Source of the DNA: Aquifex aeolicus
GTDB taxonomy: Bacteria > Aquificota > Aquificia > Aquificales > Aquificaceae
Length of the DNA: 37,508 bases
Reading direction: 5' to 3'
Assembly: GCA_015662815.1 (NCBI GenBank)
Contig: DQTK01000054.1
Span: forward strand, 1 to 37,508
The position numbers were made by a program, and so were the translations under genes. Below the pieces are notes generated by a model. The model did not search any database and was not told where the DNA came from. It worked only from the letters and a program-made list of their open reading frames with translations. This document shows, piece after piece, positions 34,964-37,508 of this stretch. Positions within the stretch are counted from its first letter, which is position 1; each line of letters starts with the position of its first letter.

Positions 34964-35590
34964 ATGGAAAAACTTAAGTATCGGATAGTCTTTCTTTTTA
35001 TACCTTTAATCTCTCTAATTCTTAGAATAATAGGTAGAACTATCCGTTGGAGAAAAAGATACGAATTTAGGAAGGATAAAGGGAAAATTTATGCACTCTG
35101 GCACGGACATGCTTTAGGACTTGCAATGTTTGCCATGGACAGAGGTATAGTCGTTCTGGTAAGTAGATACAGAGATGGAGAAATAGCGGCGAGAATCTTA
35201 AAACATTTAGGTTTTGAAGTGGTAAGGGGGTCTACCGAAGAAGGAAAAGCCCACAAGGGAGGTAGAACTGCTGTAAAGAAGTTAATGGAACTGCTTCAGC
35301 AGGGAAAAAATATAGCGATAACCATTGACGGGCCTAAGGGACCTGCTTTTAAAGTGAAGAAGGGAGTAATCTACTTAGCTCAAAAAACTGGAAGCCCTAT
35401 ATTACCGGTTGTAGTAAATTTTGAAAAGTACAAAAAATTAAACTCCTGGGACAGGTTAATAGTCCCTTTACCCTTTACGAAGGGTGAGATTCGTCTCGGA
35501 CAGGAGATGAAGATTTCCCAGAGTGAAGACTTGGAGAATGCTCGGAAAAAGCTTGAGCGGATTCTAAATAACCTTTCTTCGGACGTTTGA
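34964..35590 (+). CDS. Lysophospholipid acyltransferase-like protein, DUF374
   Basis: IYALWHGHALGLAMFA, VVLVSRYRDGEIAARILKHLGFEVVRGST, ITIDGPKGPAFKVKKGVIYLAQKTGSPILPV. Confidence 0.92.
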   Translation: MEKLKYRIVFLFIPLISLILRIIGRTIRWRKRYEFRKDKGKIYALWHGHALGLAMFAMDRGIVVLVSRYRDGEIAARILKHLGFEVVRGSTEEGKAHKGGRTAVKKLMELLQQGKNIAITIDGPKGPAFKVKKGVIYLAQKTGSPILPVVVNFEKYKKLNSWDRLIVPLPFTKGEIRLGQEMKISQSEDLENARKKLERILNNLSSDV

Positions 35591-36758
35591 TAGGTTTCTT
35601 CTTCTTTTTCTTCTTCGGGGGGTATATAACATCAGCTATTTTGGGGGCAATGGCAAATAGAATGCTTCCTATTATCGCCGTTGAGAGGATGAAAGGAATT
35701 GAAATTGACTTTATATTCGGTTCGAAGGAGCTCATTATCACGGAAAATTCCCCTCTGGGGACAAAGGAAAGTGAAGCCCTGAATCTAGTTTTTTTCTTAA
35801 GCCCGAATAGATATCCCGCGATATAAGTAGAAACTATCTTTAAAATAACACCTAGTATTATTAAAACCACTAAGAAACCTATTTCTTCGGGAACCGTAAA
35901 CTGGGTTTCATAAGCAAAGAAGAAGAAAAATAAACCCATGGAGAGTTCTTTTAAATCAGATAACTGTTTTTCTATATTTTCCAGAATTCTCGTTTCCGGT
36001 ACTATAACTCCAAGTAGGAAAGCTCCAAGTGCTTCCGATATACCTATAGAATGGAAGAAGGTTCCTACAAGAAGAACAATACCTAAGGCAAAGAAGATAA
36101 ATATTTCTTCTTCGGAAACGGTATCCAGCCATCTGTTGATTTTCGGAATTAAGAACCTGTGAATAATCCAAAAAACGAGTAATGCCAGTGAAACCTTGAT
36201 AAGACTTAAAGGTAAAAGGCCGGGGTCAAAACTTCCAGCCTCTTTTAATGGAATTATTACCGCCAGAAGGAGGATTGCTACCAAATCCTCAAATATTAGT
36301 ATCCCTATAAGCATTTCCGCTTCGGGAGAAGCTATTCTTTTGTAATCCATTAAGAGTTTTGCAATTATCGAAGTACTCGATGGATAAAACACAGCTGCCA
36401 AAATTAAAGCTGAAAAGAAGTCAAAACCGAAGAGGTAAGCGAGTACGAACGGAGGTATAAAATTAAAAACGAAATCTACACTTCCTGTTTTCCAAGCTCC
36501 TAGCATGTTTTGAAGTTTTTCGAAGGAGTATTCAAGCCCTATGAAAAAGAACAGAAGAATTATTCCCGCGTGCTTGAAGATTTCAAAGTGCTCCATGTGA
36601 TGAGGGTCTATGTAGAATTTAGCTGTAAAACCTACAAGCATAAAGGCTATTATTGAAGGAATGCTTATTCTTCTTAAGAGATAAGCTGATGCAAACATTA
36701 AAAGCAAAGCAATATAGGGAGCTAATTCTACGAATATATGATGTATTTGATTTGTCAT
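35475..36758 (-). CDS. CPA2-family cation/H+ antiporter (KhtU/KefC-like membrane subunit)
   Basis: ~12 TM segments, FFFIGLEYSFEKLQ, PSSTSIIAKLL, LGAFLLGVIVPET, FVPRGEFSVIMS; Lys-rich C-terminal tail. Confidence 0.92.
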   Translation of the reverse strand: MTNQIHHIFVELAPYIALLLMFASAYLLRRISIPSIIAFMLVGFTAKFYIDPHHMEHFEIFKHAGIILLFFFIGLEYSFEKLQNMLGAWKTGSVDFVFNFIPPFVLAYLFGFDFFSALILAAVFYPSSTSIIAKLLMDYKRIASPEAEMLIGILIFEDLVAILLLAVIIPLKEAGSFDPGLLPLSLIKVSLALLVFWIIHRFLIPKINRWLDTVSEEEIFIFFALGIVLLVGTFFHSIGISEALGAFLLGVIVPETRILENIEKQLSDLKELSMGLFFFFFAYETQFTVPEEIGFLVVLIILGVILKIVSTYIAGYLFGLKKKTRFRASLSFVPRGEFSVIMSSFEPNIKSISIPFILSTAIIGSILFAIAPKIADVIYPPKKKKKKKPIKRPKKGYLESAQAFSEHSPSLHSGKSSSPVRDESHPS

Positions 36759-36761
36759 AAC

Positions 36762-37253
36762 TTAAGTACTACAATCTCCGCACATATCAAGGAATTTCAA
36801 GAGCTGTTCTCTTGTTCCTACCACTATCAACGTATCTTTTGGTTGGATTTTTTCTTTGTAAGGGTCTGGACTCGGAATCATAGCACTGTCTCTGATAATA
36901 GCTATTATTGAAACACCTGTTTTTTTTCGGATTTCCAACTCTGCTATGGCCTTTCCGATAAATTTAGAATTCTCGCCTACCTTTACCCATTCCATAACAA
37001 TTTCTTTCATCAAGAATTCCATTTTTTCCGTGCTAACGGTTTGGAAAGTGGTTCCTGCAAGCAAAAATCCTAATTCCCTTGCTTCATCTTCATTTAGGGA
37101 AAAAACACAACTCGGTTCTTCTTCTTCCTCTTCAACTAAGTAGAGTTCACGTCTTCCGGTATTGTGAATTATAAGTGTAAGCTCTCCCCCTTCTTCCAAC
37201 TCTATAGTGTACTTCTTCCCTACACCGGGCAATTCGGTTTCTTTAATTCTCAT
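36762..37253 (-). CDS. TrkA-C (RCK_C) domain regulator, KhtT-like
   Basis: MRIKETELPGVGKKYTIELEEGGELTLIIHNTGRREL, then RCK_C region KVGENSKFIGKAIAELEIRKKTGVSIIAIIRD...YKEKIQPKDTLIVVGTREQL; pairs with the adjacent antiporter. Confidence 0.88.
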   Translation of the reverse strand: MRIKETELPGVGKKYTIELEEGGELTLIIHNTGRRELYLVEEEEEEPSCVFSLNEDEARELGFLLAGTTFQTVSTEKMEFLMKEIVMEWVKVGENSKFIGKAIAELEIRKKTGVSIIAIIRDSAMIPSPDPYKEKIQPKDTLIVVGTREQLLKFLDMCGDCST

Positions 37254-37339
37254 AACTTAGCCACCACTTTTTGTATATTATAACAAGAACCTGAATTTAG
37301 ATTTCCCTATTTTCTTTCAACTTGTCTACTTTTTTAAGC

Positions 37340-37443
37340 AAGCTCACCCCATACGGTAGATTAGGAACTTAACAATCTACAGAAGATACAACTTCATTCT
37401 CTTTAAGAAAATGGCTTTCAACTCCACACGGTAGATTAGGAAC
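37340..37443 (-). CRISPR. Two-repeat CRISPR mini-array with one ~46-nt spacer and a degenerate terminal repeat
   Basis: Minus strand: repeat gttcctaatctaccgtgtggagttgaaag (37443-37415), spacer 37414-37369, terminal repeat gttcctaatctaccgtatggggtgagctt (37368-37340), conserved at its 5' half and diverged at its 3' end. Confidence 0.75.
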
Positions 37444-37508
37444 CCCGCATCAGTGTGCAATAAAAAATATAGCAAAATCAATAACTTATTTCAATACCGA
37501 TTTTAAGA

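Noticed and set aside
35587-35826. 79-aa plus-strand ORF MIGFFFFFFFGGYITS...
   Set aside because: Antisense to the antiporter C-terminus; the Phe run is just the mirror of the Lys-rich tail codons.
36762-37253. Antiporter-KhtT-like pair as a novel system
   Set aside because: Fits the established two-gene arrangement of a CPA2 antiporter with a TrkA-C regulator.

Overview
A compact, gene-dense window from a hyperthermophilic Aquificales bacterium. Codon usage and many products look Aquifex aeolicus-like (inference, not verified). Most of it is ordinary housekeeping and biosynthesis in unrelated gene strings: OmpH, Nudix, FolK, an NtrC-type sigma54 activator, RsmE, ProC, peptidase U32, GuaA, FolE, MoxR, Lon, LeuB, CarA, PyrB, LysA, a Fur-family regulator, AccA, ThiC, TopA, tRNA-Phe, a MacAB/LolD-like exporter, SerS, a ZnuABC-like metal transporter and a CPA2 antiporter with a KhtT-like regulator. 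The most notable items are: (1) an open chimeric ORF (about 29990-30565) made of an amidohydrolase C-terminal fragment, a TrpB2 N-terminus and a TrpB2 C-terminus, with the TrpB2 catalytic middle missing; (2) a two-repeat CRISPR mini-array at the right edge with a degenerate terminal repeat and no cas genes in the window; (3) a small gene with an SOR/ABM-like motif whose reading frame does not agree with its Shine-Dalgarno-positioned ATG; (4) a truncated DUF420-like C-terminus with a perfect-length 39-bp in-frame tandem duplication at the left edge; (5) a 116-bp convergent coding overlap; (6) a perfect 9-bp inverted repeat in the accA/thiC divergent promoter. I found no clear multi-gene novel defense or biosynthetic system.
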